The translations under genes were made by a program, and so were the position numbers. DNA of 64,000 bases from assembly GCA_017590115.1 (NCBI GenBank), contig JAGGNK010008559.1:6875888-6939887 (forward strand). Reading direction: 5' to 3'. Below, piece after piece: positions 37,904 to 51,832 of this stretch. The stretch is from Montifringilla adamsi (Eukaryota; Chordata; Aves; Passeriformes; Passeridae). A model generated the notes under the pieces. That model was not told the origin of the DNA. It saw only the letters and a program-made list of their open reading frames with translations, and made no database searches. Every line of letters begins with the position of its first letter. The stretch's first letter is position 1.

Positions 37904-39903
37904 GAATGCTGACTGATGCTTTGCAGTTATAACGGTTTCATACGTGGCACTTTCCTGAGAAGAATCCCTCTAAGAATCTAAATAAACTTTAGCCAATAAA
38001 ACACACAAGGCCAACGTGTTTCTTTCCTGTTTCACATTTAGAAGTACAGGCCATTTTATAGAAATGACTAAAGGTTTTTCCCCCCACAGCACCAAGAGGC
38101 TGCTAGCAGGGAACTGTCAGGGCTAGAAATTCCAAATATTTCTGCATCCTCCTACAAATTTCAGGGAAATGCCTTCCTCACCATATTCCTCTTTTGCAGA
38201 CTACAGCCTTGTGCAGCAGCTTCACATCTGGTGTCAGGGAGGGCCCCTTCCCTGTGGCCACAGGCCACTTGAGGCCAGGAAAGCTTTTTTCCGTGGCCAC
38301 AGCTGGACCTTTTCATGTGGCTGCCCTCAGCAGAGCCAGCTGGCAACCCGGGCTACAGTAGCAGGGTCAAGAACTTCAACCCACTGGGCACACCAGCCCT
38401 CCTTTATTCTGCTATCCTCCCATACTTCAGCATTTTTATTTAGGCAGATGGATCTCCAGGCATATCTTTCTTCCCCCAGTCATCTTTTTGGTCCACCATG
38501 GCTATGGGACCTTTAATGCAATCATTAAGATAGTCCCACATGATAACAGTAGGCTCATGCACTGTCTGTTGGACCAACTCCTACACCTGAAGCAAAAAAA
38601 CAAAGTCCTACATGCCTCCAAAACCTAGTTTTTCTCCCCAACTAAATTCAACATGTCTACATTACCTCTTCTTGAAGAAGTTGCTGTTTCTGGTGATGAG
38701 GTTTTGCAATAAAGCCCTTCTTGAAGCTGAATAAAAACCTCTATATTAGTCTTCTACCAAACCATGAAAATTCAAATTTGCACATAACTAAAAACGTTCA
38801 TCTCCAAAAATATTCTAAATAGGTGAATAACACATTTCTTTTGGCCCAGGAATGTGAAAAGTGGCTGAAACTCCACTTATAGAGTTCTTCATGTCAGCCA
38901 ACAATTTTTGTTTCCCTCACCTACCTTTTGAATTTTCTCACTCAGCTGTTGGACTTTGGATTTGACACAGCAAATTTAGAAAATCAAGCATTAAAGACTA
39001 ATTAAATTGTCTTTAAATTGTCTTTTGAAACATGTCATTTCACCATATCTGCAAATGCGCACATGACCTTGTTCACTGAAGAAAAAAAAAAGTAAAAAAC
39101 CCCAGACTTTCACAGAAATAGCTGGAACAGCGTGCTTATGTGGGATTCTTACAGTCATCTTCCTTAATAAAGAATATGAAGTGTTTTATTTGAGCATAAA
39201 TTCAGAGATTTGACTTTTATTGGTTCCTAAACATCCACTACTTCTTCCCTAGATGCAGCACCTACATCAAACTATGAAGTTAAGCTCTCTGGATGCTACC
39301 ATCAATAATGAGAACTTGTAATAGCCCAGATCCTGACATATTCCTATATTACATCTCTCTCCCCAGCACCCTGACTTTGCAGCACAGCCAATCTCTCACT
39401 GACTTTCTGTATTTTTTATTGTGGATAGTCCTAAGCAAGCCCTGATTACTGGGTCAGAAATATCAGTAGCAGCTGACAATTGTAACAAACCAAAGCCTCC
39501 CTTCAATCAAGTAAAAACTTTGAGTTCTGATAATCTTAGTAAACCTTTAGAGGGGAAAAAGAAAGAAGAGAGAAATACACTGGCACTTGTGCATATCTTA
39601 ATTTCAGTGTGGCAGGATGCAGATATACCACAAGAGAATGGTTCCCATGGTATTTCAAGCCTAGGAGAAACCAAAGAACCTTTTCATGCTCAGGTCCCTG
39701 TCTGATGTCCCGACTGAAGTGACTCAGCTATTCCTTGTATTACAGCACTTGGGTTTTTCAGTTATTATCCTGATTGTGCCAGATCTTTGATCCTTTGGAA
39801 GTTCACCACCACTGGTCATTACTACAAGTCTCTGGATATTTAAAATGTATGGGAGGAATTTTAGAAGAGCTGAGAATCACCAGTTCCCTGCTGAGGAACA
39901 CAG

Positions 39904-39951
39904 AAAAAAAAACCAAAAAAAACCAAAAAAAAACCCCAACAAAACAAACCA
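39904..39951. repeat. A-rich CCAAAAAAAA simple repeat
   Basis: Runs of 8-9 adenines are separated by CC or CCCC, followed by AACAAAACAAACC. Similar but shorter tracts lie at 42720-42757 and 44548-44580. Confidence 0.8.
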
Positions 39952-42204
39952 AATCAGAATAAATGTTCAAGTGTAACCAAAAGAGATTCAGAAATTCTTG
40001 ACAGAGTTCAAGAATCCCAAAATACACAACTAAAAGATATAATTCTGTCTTTTGAAGACTGAACCTAAGCTCAATTTCCTTGTGCTTTCCCCTTGTTTCA
40101 CTTCCTTTGATTTGTGTCTTCAGTAGGGTGTCTATGATGTGGCATGGGAATTTATTTTTTTTTAAGTACTTTTTCTTTTTTTCTAAAGATCTTGTAGGTT
40201 GCAACAGTCTCAGTCTTTCTGGTTGTAACTGAATTCAGGAGTGCTGTGTACTGAATGTACAAACTGGCCCACTACCCATGTGGAACAGATTAGACAATGA
40301 TCATTCATTGTATGCTCACAATTGAAGCATTTCAATTTTATAGACAATTGAAAAAAAAAGAAGTATTTTGAGGACAAAATTTGAATGGATTACAGTTAAA
40401 TGATTATATTATATTACAGGGCAGCAAAATAGAAACAGAGTAGGCAAAATTTAATATGAAAAAAAAAAAACCCAAAGAAAGTTGCACATTAACTCTTAGT
40501 AAGAAAATTACAGTAACAAACCTGGGCATCATGGAGAGTTCTAAAAAACAATGCTGAGGGGTTTTGTTTCCTTTTTTTTGTACCATTCATGCCCCCCTCA
40601 CCACCAAGATTCCTAAATCTCAGCCTGGTTTGATCCTTCCATAAGGTGTGACACCTTATTTTATTTTCCTCAGCATAACACAGCAGAAAAACAGAGCAAA
40701 ACTTTTCTGGAAAAAAGTATTTTCTAGGTACTAGTGTAATAAATCTGAAAGCTTTCTGAGGAAGTCATCAAGCAGTTAAAAGAAGGAAAAAAAGGCTGGC
40801 AAAGACTTCTGAATAATTAAAAAAATGGCAACAACTCAAATGCCTCCGCTAGCTCATAATGTTAATGGAGACAACAGCGTAATTACCAACATAATTTCAA
40901 AATGAACAGCTGGTGATAGGGCAACAGGGACAGCATCGTGCCCCAAAGACTTCATGGTGTGCTTTACATGGGATTTGTTTCTCTTACAAGTAATGGCAGA
41001 GGAAGTAGAGATGCAGATGTTCTGCTTGAAACCATTCTAAAGCTGAAAATACCCACACCTATCTGGAAACATATTGCTTGAAATATCAGCATTTTTGAGA
41101 AATTAATAATGGCAATTCCAGCATTTATCAACAGCAGCCTTCTACAAACTTCCAGCAGACTTTCTCCAACATTATTAAAGGCATCTTGGTAATAATAAAA
41201 TATCATGGTATCTGTCTTGCAAAGGCGAAAAACAAGGGCCAGAGGCATAAGGTGATGTGATTGGCACAGTGCATTCAGGGCAGATCTGGCTGCCAGCCTG
41301 AGCCCTCATCACTCCTTACTTTCAGTCAGAAAGTGACATTATCCAAAAGCTCTATGGTCACTAACAACAAAGGCGGGAATGAAACCTCTTGCAGGAAATC
41401 TCAGCCCCCAAAAACTGAAGTGTAAACTGAAGTCACTCCTTCAGTCTTTCCTATGACCAACCTACAGCACAGAAAATCAGGAGCTGTTATTTACCTTTGC
41501 TTCATGGTTTATGAATCACTGACACACTCCCTCCTGTGTGCCATTTGCTGACATGTCATATTTTGTCTCAGAAGAAGATATTGTTCAAAATGATGAACTG
41601 CTGGTGTATTTAACACATCTTCTGATAACTATTAATTGTGCCTTTTTCCAAATGCATTTCTTACACAGGCAACACCAAAGAACACCCAGCAGCTTTCTAA
41701 CTTCTTGAAGCCCAGTAAGTCACAGATGCCCTCCAAGCAGGCCATGGCAATTCCCTGGCATGAGATGGTATGCAAAATGCTGTACATATTTGCATTGTGC
41801 TCCAGGGAGAAAGCTACAGGCTATGAGTACAGTAATTCAGGTTAAAAATAACAACAGTAGGAAGAAGTGAAGGGGGAATATTTGTAACAATGCTAACTGA
41901 TGGCTGGAGTCACATTTTATTTTCAGTTACCCCAAAACAAATCCCAAGAGACTCCAGCAAGGTTAATGCCTCTCTTTGCACAAATATACAGCATGGACTG
42001 AGGTACTTGGCAAACACTGCTGAGTGAATTAAAACGAGCCTACAATACAAGCAAGTTAGAGGGGTTAATTGAAACCTCTTTGTGCAGCAATGCAAGCCCC
42101 TCAAATCTGTCAAAATTAATGAGAAAAGCCAGAAGAAACATTAAGGTTCAGTCTAGACTGCCAGAACCTACAGCCTGCCTTGCATTAATAAATGCTATAG
42201 AAAA

Positions 42205-42379
42205 GAAACTCTGCTGTGAGGGTGTTGAGGCCCTGGCACAGGCTGCCCAGAGAAGTTGTGGATGCCTCATCCTTGGAAGTGTTCAAGGCCAGGTTGGATG
42301 GTGCTTGGGGCAACCTGGTGGAAGGTGTCCCTGCCCATGATCTTTATGGTCCCCTCCAACCCAAACCATTCTGTGATTC
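42205..42379 (+). mobile_element. CR1 LINE 3'-end fragment
   Basis: The order is gagggtgttgaggccctgg, cacaggctgcccagagaag, ttgtggatgcctcatcc, ttcaaggccaggttggatgg, aaggtgtccctgcccatg, tcccctccaacccaaacc and attctgtgattc. This is a well preserved CR1 3' end, antisense to FAT4. The small plus-strand open frames here (42080-42603) are CR1-derived or chance. Confidence 0.95.
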
Positions 42380-45300
42380 ACTTTATATCCAGTTTTGTCA
42401 TCCTGGCGTACAAAAGCACAGGGAAACATTTTATTTCTCGTGGCTTGATATCAATGTTATGCTTGGATGGCAGAGCAGCTCCAAACGGCTTTGTTGTGAC
42501 AATGTCTGAGCTACAGAGCCACCTCTCCTCCCCAGATCCATCCTGCCCACAAAGCCCTCGCTGCAGACTGGGTCTGACCCACAGCTGGAGGGAACCAGGC
42601 TGAGCAAAACCCCCTTTCATTTCCCCCACAATCTATCGACTTCAGAGAGCAACACAATTGAGGCCTTTGATAATTATATCCTATGTTGGCTCTACAGTTG
42701 CTCCCATCTTAGCCCTTAGAGAAAAAACAAGCAAAAGCAAAAAAAACCCAAAAAACTCTCACAAAGAAAAACCTTACCAAGCAGAATAAGCCTCCCAATA
42801 TGACTTTGTAAGCCCAGACCAACAGCACAGCTTGGAGGGGCACAACCTCAAAAGAAGAGGTGACCCTGAATGTGCCAGAGGGGCCCAAATGCTCTGACAT
42901 TCCTTCTGTGTTTCGGGGTCTTCAGGTCTCCGGGACATTCCCATTCCTAGGATACACGAGCACCTGTTGGCACCTCTGGTAAATCCCTGCCTGCTGCCTC
43001 AACCCATTTCTTCTTTTTCAGGCTGATGGATGTCTGCCCAATAACCAGCAGAAACATAAACAGTAACTTTCTACTGACATAAAGCAGTTTGACACTTATG
43101 AAGCCATCCTTCTTCCATTTATGTTAGACAAAAGTCTTTTCCTATGTTTCTAGCAGCCCCTCGTAAAGCACCACAGACATCAGAACAGCATTAAAAAGCA
43201 ACTTACAAAGCACACGACCTCTACTTTCTTTGCACAGAAGGTCATTAAAAATATGCCAGTAGTTTCAAAATCATATTGATTCACTGTGTTTCAGCACACC
43301 CACAAGGAACACTAAACTTTTAGTTCTGGGGCTTAGCATATGTTGGTTTTTTATTAACTTTGTACTTTGCAGGTTTAGAAAATGTGCTGCAAATCATGAT
43401 CACCAGTATTTGTGGCTCTTTAATTTAATATACAGCTACAACATTATAAATATGTTGCTGAACTAATAAAATCATCACAAAACAACAAAGAACATCAAAT
43501 TCTGTACTAATTTTTATACTATATAGCATTCAGCTCATCAGTACTTTCTAATCAAGCTTCCTGTACCACACTTATATTGTTGCAGCTCATCAAATTATCT
43601 AATTTATGTACAAGGACAGCTCAGCTCCTCTGGTTTTTGGGTATATTTATGTATACATCTTATTAAGACTAACTCGATTAACACCAATATTCGATAATCA
43701 GTTTGACAAATAATGGCATCAGACTGCAAGGAAACAGAGCAGCACTTTGATTTTATTTTTTTTAATTCTTCTGAACTTGAGCTTATTTCCTGGTATTGAA
43801 ATCATAATTAACTTACATCAAAAATCCTGCTGCTGTAAATCCTACTGACTTCAGTAACTATGCCAGAAAGGGGTCCATTATGTGAGTCATCTGCTACAAA
43901 ACAGAAAACAGCAACCATGCAACAGAATAATGCCAACTGAAAAGATTTATGTTGCTCTCACCACATGCCCCTTTGAGCTGTGTAACTCTGCACAATGGCT
44001 ACGATACCATCTTTTTTTCTCTCCAATGTGACCAAGGAAAGGTGCCTAACCATTTCAATTGACGTGTTTTTCTTCCTGTGGGCCTAAAAAGCAGCTTATT
44101 TGTACAACTCAGGCACCACAGCAACGAAAGTTGTGTGTCTCATTTGGCACAGGGCCAGGTAATGCCTCCTGAGTGCCAAATGCTCCAGTAACCTAGATAA
44201 TTTATACAGAGATGACGCACAGGAGAAAAAAAAATCAGGTTATTACTGCATTTACTACCAGATACAGGCTTAAATTTCATTGTATGCAGGGCTGTGCTTT
44301 AGAGTGAGCCATCCTCAGCAGACACTTTTGGAAAATACACTTGGCACTTAAAGACTACAGTCTAAAAAGAGGGAGGGAAAAAATAAAAGAGGTAAATTTA
44401 GATACAAGAATTAATGAGTACATCTGTAATTCTGTAATTACGGCATCTGCTCTTAAGCCTTTGCATCTGCTTGTGTACAGCTGCTCAGCACTGTCAACAA
44501 TAACCTTAAACCCATGACCAGATATCATCTCACAACTTCAAGCCAAGCAAAAAAACCCCAAAAAACAAAAAAACCAAAACATAAAATTCACAGAGTGCGT
44601 AACACACTGATGTGACTAAGCTAATGAGCCACTGGACAAAAGCTCAGTTTTAAAACTGTGTATAGGGTTTTATGGTTTCAAATACAAAAAGGTTTGTGAA
44701 ACTGAAGAGCTGCCTTCCAGGAATTAGCAAAAGGAATAATCTCCATGGGAGAGGCTTCATCATAAGAATGCATTGTCTAGCAATTGTGTTTCACAAACAA
44801 AGCCTTTAATAAAAATGTTCTGTTAAATGTATTTTAGTGGAAATCTCCTCAAAACAAAATGATCAGGACAAGCAAAGCACTACATTTTAAAACAAAGAGT
44901 GCTGTTGGCATCAACCCTCCCTGCTATTTTAGGAAGAAGGTTTCTGAAGGTGTCACACTGATACTTAGTTCAGAGGGAGCCTTGACCAGTTCCCAGGTGA
45001 TCTCAGTAGGAGGGATGGACAAGCGAGTAATTTAAGAGGAAATTCAAAATGGGACATACCTCAAAGCTACTGAATATCCTCAAAGCCTGCAAAAAAGTCT
45101 CAGAAAGATGATTTCAAATACAAGGTAAAAAAAATTTCAATATTGAATAGAGACCACCTCTGTATTTTCTGCTGCTAGCATCGTGCAGAGCTGCACCCTC
45201 TGGGAATGGCTGCTCCCTCTCCCAAGTGTCCACTGGGATTATTCCAAGCCTGGCAAACAAGGTTTTTATCTCAGTTTCAGTCTCCGTCCTGCCAAATACA

Positions 45301-46917
45301 TGAGAACCAAGTGGAAGAGGTCCAGATATTTTTGTAGATGTGCAGTTTGGTCTATCTGTGCTTTCCTGCCCTGCTGAAGCAGCAGTGACATGCATGTTTG
45401 GGGTGCAACTTCCATGTGCCAACAAGACCACTTGTTGGGTCCCTTCCATTGTTTGTAGGTGCACAGTTCTAAATGAGTTGAGTTACCATGATTATGGGTG
45501 TATTAACATAAAAGTATGAATTAAATATGAATAATTTATGAAGAGCCTAAGATTACTTTCCTTGGCAGAGTATTCACCTAGTGGTGCTGTGGGATTTGAA
45601 AGGTCTGACACTTCCTTAGGCAGAGGAGAAGAACAGGTCACCTGAGTTACCGCTCCCAACATCACCCACAGTTCATCCCCTCGGTGGTGCCATAAAGTAG
45701 AGTTTTCCAAAACCTTCTTTCCATTCCTTAACCTTGCTACTTTGATTCCCCTGCCATAAATATCTGTCTCTCTCTGTATGTAAGCAGGCAAGCTAGCAAA
45801 GTGTCTGTCTTCTAACCACTGAAAAATCAACTAACTCTCCCAGGCTTTCCTCACCAGCCTTATTCTCTACCTGCAGTCTTCTCAGAGCTTTTATTTCTCT
45901 TGTGTGCATGCTTCCATGTCCTTCCTGAGCAGGCAGGCTGCGCTGTGGGCGAGGCACAGTCAATCTACTCTGAAGTTTTACAAGCAACCTTCCAACCCAC
46001 GCCCCTGAGAGGGGAGATATGAGCTCTTTAATAGGTCCCTCCTGGAGGGCAGTTACGTCCCAGCGTTGTGCTCCACGTCAGGGTTGCTTCTCAAGGAGAA
46101 GCGAGGAGGTAAGGAGGAAGGATTACCTGCTCATCCGAGCCATCAGCAAAAGGTTTTGTGCATGCTTTTTTTCCTAGAGGAACACAAAAGGAGAGAGACA
46201 CCACCTAGACAGCCAAGGAAAGGTTCACAGGCACCCAGGAGACAGCCAGGAGATAAAACCCAGCTAACTGTGCACAACAGACCTAATTTCCTGCAGCGAG
46301 GGAGCAACAAACACTTGCCACAGGGGAAGAGCCACAGATGTCACATGTCTGTGAGACGGGATCATCCCATCTGAACACAGGCCAGTGACGTGCCCCAGAT
46401 GCAGGCTAGGCCAGCCACACGTATGGCATGGGAAAAAGCCTTCTGTTCTGCTGCTCACAGGCTCACCTCAGCTACAAACCCTGGATGAAATTCCAGGGCA
46501 GGAATCCAGGAGCTGCGTAGAACTGACAGTGGAAGTACAACCGTCACCAAAGAAGGCTGCCAGCATCTGCCCTTCCTGTCCTTCAGCCCAGCCTTTTGTC
46601 CCCTGATGCTGATGCCCTGCCCCTGTGTGCCCTCTGCTCCCTTTGGTGGTTGGTCAGTGCCCCTGGGCACTCCATAGCTCATTGCTGTCAGTGCTGCTCC
46701 CTGCACCTCACAGCTGTGCCCACTGGGGATGAGGCTCAGCCCCACCCCAATCACCACAAACTGTGTGCCTGCATGGAACCGAGGGAAAACACTCAGAAAA
46801 GAGGAGCAATGGTGATTACAGTCATTGAACATGACCCACAAACTGATATTGAAAGAGATGAGATTGTCTCAAAAATGAAGATGGGGAGAAATTGTACTAT
46901 AATAGCCCTAAAGCACA

Positions 46918-47003
46918 AAAAACCAAAGGAATTACACAGTAATAAAACCAACTTTTTTTTTTGTCTAAAAACCAAAGGAATTACACAGTAATAAAACCAA
47001 CTT
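46918..47003. repeat. Perfect 37-base direct repeat with 12-base spacer
   Basis: Bases 46918-46954 and 46967-47003 are identical (starting aaaaaccaaaggaattacac and ending aaaaccaactt). They are separated by ttttttttgtct. Complete identity indicates a recent local duplication, or possibly an assembly artefact next to the T run. Confidence 0.9.
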
Positions 47004-47691
47004 AGGTTATCACCTAGGAGGAAATGCTGCAGCAGTGGGAGGAAGGAGTGTCTAGGAAGAAGCAGAAGTCACTGCCAGGAACACCGAAGGCACATGAGGT
47101 CATGCCTCTGTGCTGGAAAATGTGTGGATTCCTCCCAACCTTCTCTCTGTCAATACCACAGCAGTTTAGGAAGCAGTTTAGGTGAAGAGTGACTGCCAGT
47201 GGTTGGTAAGACCCGGCAGAGACCTCATTGAGAAAAGAGGATAACCAAAGTGAAGATTCAGACTGCAGCTCACTTCCCTGCAATCCCTTTTAAAAGATGC
47301 CCAGTGCAAGCCTTTTTTCAGGGACAGGGGAGTATCAGCACCACCTTGAGCACTATCACCAATAAAAGTCAGGTCTTCATACAGAAACCATCTGCATTTG
47401 ATTTGCTCTTCCTGCTGCTCTGCACATCACCACCACAATTACAAACAGAAGTATTTGGCTCCCCGCCTTGCCCTTTTATTGCTTTACTATGCTTCACTGC
47501 CAATCCTTATGGCAACAGAACTTGCAAAGTCATGGACTCTTATAAAAATCTTATAATCTAAAACCCTGTACAGAGAGATTTCTCCTACTCTTGGACATCA
47601 TGGAGTTTCCAGGTATTGTTTTTGCTCTCATATCATTTTATATTTAATATAATAGCCAGAAATATGAGTCAACAATAGTAAGTTGAAGATT

Positions 47692-47713
47692 TTTCTTTTT
47701 TTTTTTTTTTTTA
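47692..47713. repeat. T-rich homopolymer tract
   Basis: A T run of about 16, with a leading TTTTC, lies within the long intron. It is simple sequence only. Confidence 0.7.
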
Positions 47714-48782
47714 ATCTTAGGTATTTCCTTTCTGCTTTCCTCAGTGCACTCTGCTCTGATTTTGTTTGTACTGCAAACTCCTTGGGGCAGAGGCAGTCTG
47801 TGCAGCACATTCTAAATCTGAGTTTACAGAAGGTAGAATATTGAACTGTGATCCCTGCTAGCAAACACTGAATGTTTCCTCATCATTTGACCCAAGTGCT
47901 GTCCAGCAGGCTGAGCCCACTGCAGTAAAATGTGTTCCCACAACCACAGTCTGAAAATAAGGTTACTGTATTCATCAATGCAGTGCTGTATTGAGCAATA
48001 CTGTATTTATCATGAGGCAATGGAGTTTGCATTAGTTCCTGTTCCTGCAATCTTTCTTTAAGTCAAAGAAACAACACAGAATCAGCAAGATAGGAAATAC
48101 ATGGATTCAGCTTCTTCCTCTCAGGCCAACATGCCAATCATTACCCTTGGTCTGGAATCTCAAAGTTAAAAGGTGTTCCCCCAGGTGTGTGCATTGGCAC
48201 TACAGCAGAAGTTTGAACTTGTGTAAAATTAAACAATCTGTTGTTTCACAAGGTGGAAATCATCAAGGTAGCTCCACAAACTAACTGGCCACTAGGTTTA
48301 CAGGGGTTGAGCACACAGGGATCAAGTGGATCTGTGCAGCACTGGGATGCTATTTCTGATGGCTTGTGATTATGGGATGCTGGCAGAAGGAAAGAGATCT
48401 GGTAATTTTCAGTAAGTTTCCCATGAGATGACAAGTTTGGAGTGTTTCTCACAGCATTAGACACGTCCCAGGAACTCACCTGCTCTGAAGCACAGGAGCT
48501 GCTGCCTGTGAGCTGCCTGAAGTGGATTGCTGAGAGCAACATCATGGGAGGAATAATAATAACAGTTTAACAGATTATAAGCACCTTCAGGGTGGGGGGA
48601 TAGACTAGGTCAAAAGAAAAGAGCAATAAAATTTGAAAATTCTCCTTAATTTTGCATTAGTGCTGCAAAATGAAAAAGGCTGCCTTGTAATGCATTCAAA
48701 TTCTGTGCACCATGCACATGTGTTTACTTTCCAAAACCTGTATCTTAATTGTTGAAAAGCTGGGACTTCATGGCAAGAGAGA

Positions 48783-48809
48783 TTTTTTTTTTTTTTGGGG
48801 GGGGGGGGG
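48783..48809. repeat. T14-G13 double homopolymer
   Basis: Fourteen thymines are followed directly by thirteen guanines. The G run could fold with neighbouring molecules or form triplex DNA, and the exact lengths are prone to sequencing error. Confidence 0.85.
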
Positions 48810-51724
48810 AATCTAATCCTTATGCACAAAATTACTTACAATATTTTAAATAAGAAAAAAATCTACATGCAAGAATTTATGTATTCCTCACATTGTTTAT
48901 TGAAGTTAAACTTGAATAATGAGGAAGCAGCCATTTAATAAAAAAAGGGCAAATCTCAAATAGGCAAAAACAGTTTGGAGGGCTCTCATATAGATTTTTC
49001 ACTGTGAAAAACAATGAGATTCAGATGGGACCCCAACAAGTAGGAATTCTGTTTCTGGGAAAGGAAAAGTCACCACTTCCAGTATGATGGCCCAGAGGCA
49101 GGGTCCAAGAGCAGTGCTTCTCACCAGGACCCACCAACACCCAGCACTGCCTTTTTCTAGCCCAAATAGCCAACTTTCTTTTCTGAAAGCCTGCTTTTCA
49201 CAGCCGTGAGAACTGCTCATCCCCATCACCTGAAGGCTTTGGAGAGCAAAGCACGGTAGGTAAATGCTGCCATCTACACATGGCCAACTGAAGGCAGCTG
49301 TGCCAGGCTTGGAAGGGAAAATGCAGGGAAACTGCTCTGCTGCCCTGCACAAGGGCTTAACCAGGCTCTTGATCGAGCTCAAACCAGCATTACAGGCAGG
49401 AGGCACATCCTGGACAAATCCCATCAGAAAAGCTAAATATTATCTAAATCTGCAGGCATGAAGCACACAGAAAGTCTGGATTTGTGACTACTGTGTCAAA
49501 AAAGGCCCATCACTGAATTATCACTTTCTTCTCCTGACCCACATGCACAGATTGCATTCTGCAATATCTCAGCTGTCAATTAGACGTTTATATGACACTC
49601 ACAATATATTTTAAAATAACATTTCATACAGCAGCTGTGTTTACAGAAGGAAATATTTTTATAGCGCTCTTAATAACAAATGTCTCCCCTTTCTGCAAGG
49701 CTGTCCTTCATTCTAATTACCCCTTTCACTCTCCTGATGAAATCTGTCTCTGGTAGACATATTATCATCTGTAAAGTTCAGAGAACATTAATCATCTATT
49801 TTGGCATGCCACCTGTAAAGGACATTAGGATTTCAAGATTCAGTTACATCCTGTGACAAAACATTCACAAAAATACAAATCATTACCCAAGACTGAAATT
49901 CTTAACCCTATTTCGGTGACAGAGCATGTGATGGAAGACAGCTTCTTCAACTTCTAATCAAAGAAACACACCAAAATAAAATTTAAAATAATAACTTTTT
50001 ACATTTTAAGCACAGTAACCTGATATTAATAATCTTACTATCTCAGGTTTGGTTGGTCTTTTTCCTTTGTGGGGTTTAAATCTATTTGCTGTCTTTCCCT
50101 AATATATGTATACATACCTGAAAATACCATACCAAAGGTATTTTCAAAATATGTGTTTTAAAAGCAATATTGACACTAAGATATGCACACTGGTCTAATC
50201 TTCTTATACCAAAAAGACAGCAAAAGATGAAAGCTCTCCCACCTTAGACTTCACAGATTTGATAAGGAACTTCACACTAACTGAATAAAACCTATGGCTT
50301 ACTCAGCCTTTACTTAATGATAATGGCTTCTGAATGTGCATTATTTATTTATTTAACCCCACTTCGACTTCTTTGGGTGATGTATCCTCCTTCCTAGTGT
50401 TACAGTGGTACATGAATATTTTAACAACCCTTGGTGTCTTTGACACTAAAGAAGATGCTCTGAGAAAGGCAGCCAGCTAACCAGCTTCTGCCCAGGTTTT
50501 TGAAATGCTGAATTTCTGTTGTGCCTCTCACAATGCTGTAAAAGTCAACCTCCTGTACCCATGCAGCAGCTGAAGAATTGTGAACTCAAATCAAAATAAA
50601 TATTTTTGCAAAGCTTTCATTATGGCCAAAAAAAAAAAAAGGATTCAGAAATGAACCCAGGGGTCGGAAAATCACTGCCCTTCCTGATACTGTGAAACAC
50701 ATCCTCTTGACTGAAAAAGGGATGCACATCAAGAAAGCAGCAGTGGATAAGGAATGAACCTGAAACCTCAGCTCAGTATTGTTTTTGGCAGCCCTTGTTC
50801 TTGCCAGAACAATGAAGTGCCCTGGGCTGCACGTGCCTTAACAGAATAACTCAGGTAAGCATTTGCTACAGAAGCACAAGTGGTTGGAAACAAGCCATTC
50901 CTTCTTTTTCAATCTACTGGAAAAGAATGGGGAAAAAAAAATCTTGTCTTTATTTGTTTTAAGGCTACCTAGAGGGTTTATAGGACTCACAGTTATTAAT
51001 AGGGAGAAAGGTAACCCACTACAAAAAAAAAAAAAACTCCTGCAATTCATTTGTAAACACATTAATTGATTTTCCAGCTTAGAACACATTTGTTCCTATT
51101 TCAGGGCACTGCAGCTTGAATTGCAATTTATTAATTGTACTATACCATGGCTTGGCTTAAAATTTGAGTACATCTGAGTTATTCAACCCTGCTAGGATTA
51201 GCAGTCCTCAAAGCAATGCCAAGGCCTTCTGTCCTGCATTACAAACACAAAAGAAGAAAGACTGGAAAAATCTGGAAATCAGCTAGCTGGTTCATCCCCA
51301 TGCCCAAAGAGAGGATCAACTGTACCTGTGGTATCCCAGACAGGCACTTCTGTAAGCACTCTGAGAAATACATATATTAAGAACTGTTTTATAAACTCCC
51401 TGGACATGTCTTTACAAAGCATCAGTAGCTTTGCCATTGAAAAGTTGTCCAACTGACTAAGCAATCCCTCCCTTGATGCTCCAAGCCCAAAATAACATTT
51501 ATTTTGCTGTCCAATAAAGAGATGGAGCTGCAGAAGCCGTTCTTTCATTGCTTTTACTGCTATGCAGCAGCATGAGAATGTTCATACCAAAAGTTCACCT
51601 GCTCAGGCCTTCACCAGTGCAGCAAGAAGAGCCCAACTTCTATTCCATGCAGCTATCATTTTGTGAAAGAATTTATGAAAAGCATGGATATAAAAGGTTT
51701 TTTTAAGAAAAATATATCATACTG

Positions 51725-51832
51725 CTGGGGTCTGGGTTTGTTTGGACATGGCAGTGCTGGGTTAATGGTTGGACTCTGTGATCTCAGAGGTCTCTTTCAA
51801 CTGAAATGATTTTGTGATTCTGTAATTCTGAG
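51725..51832 (+). mobile_element. CR1 LINE 3'-terminal fragment
   Basis: The plus strand shows gtgctgggttaatggttgga, ctctgtgatctcagaggtc, a degraded TTTCAACTGAAATGA box and the octamer-like end ttttgtgattctgtaattc. This is the CR1 3' terminus, about 100 bases long, antisense to FAT4. Confidence 0.93.

Noticed and set aside
46455..46841. Overlapping open frames near 46.4-46.9 kb as a possible small gene
   Set aside because: Frames on both strands have similar length, there is no known protein pattern, and no splice or promoter signals frame them.
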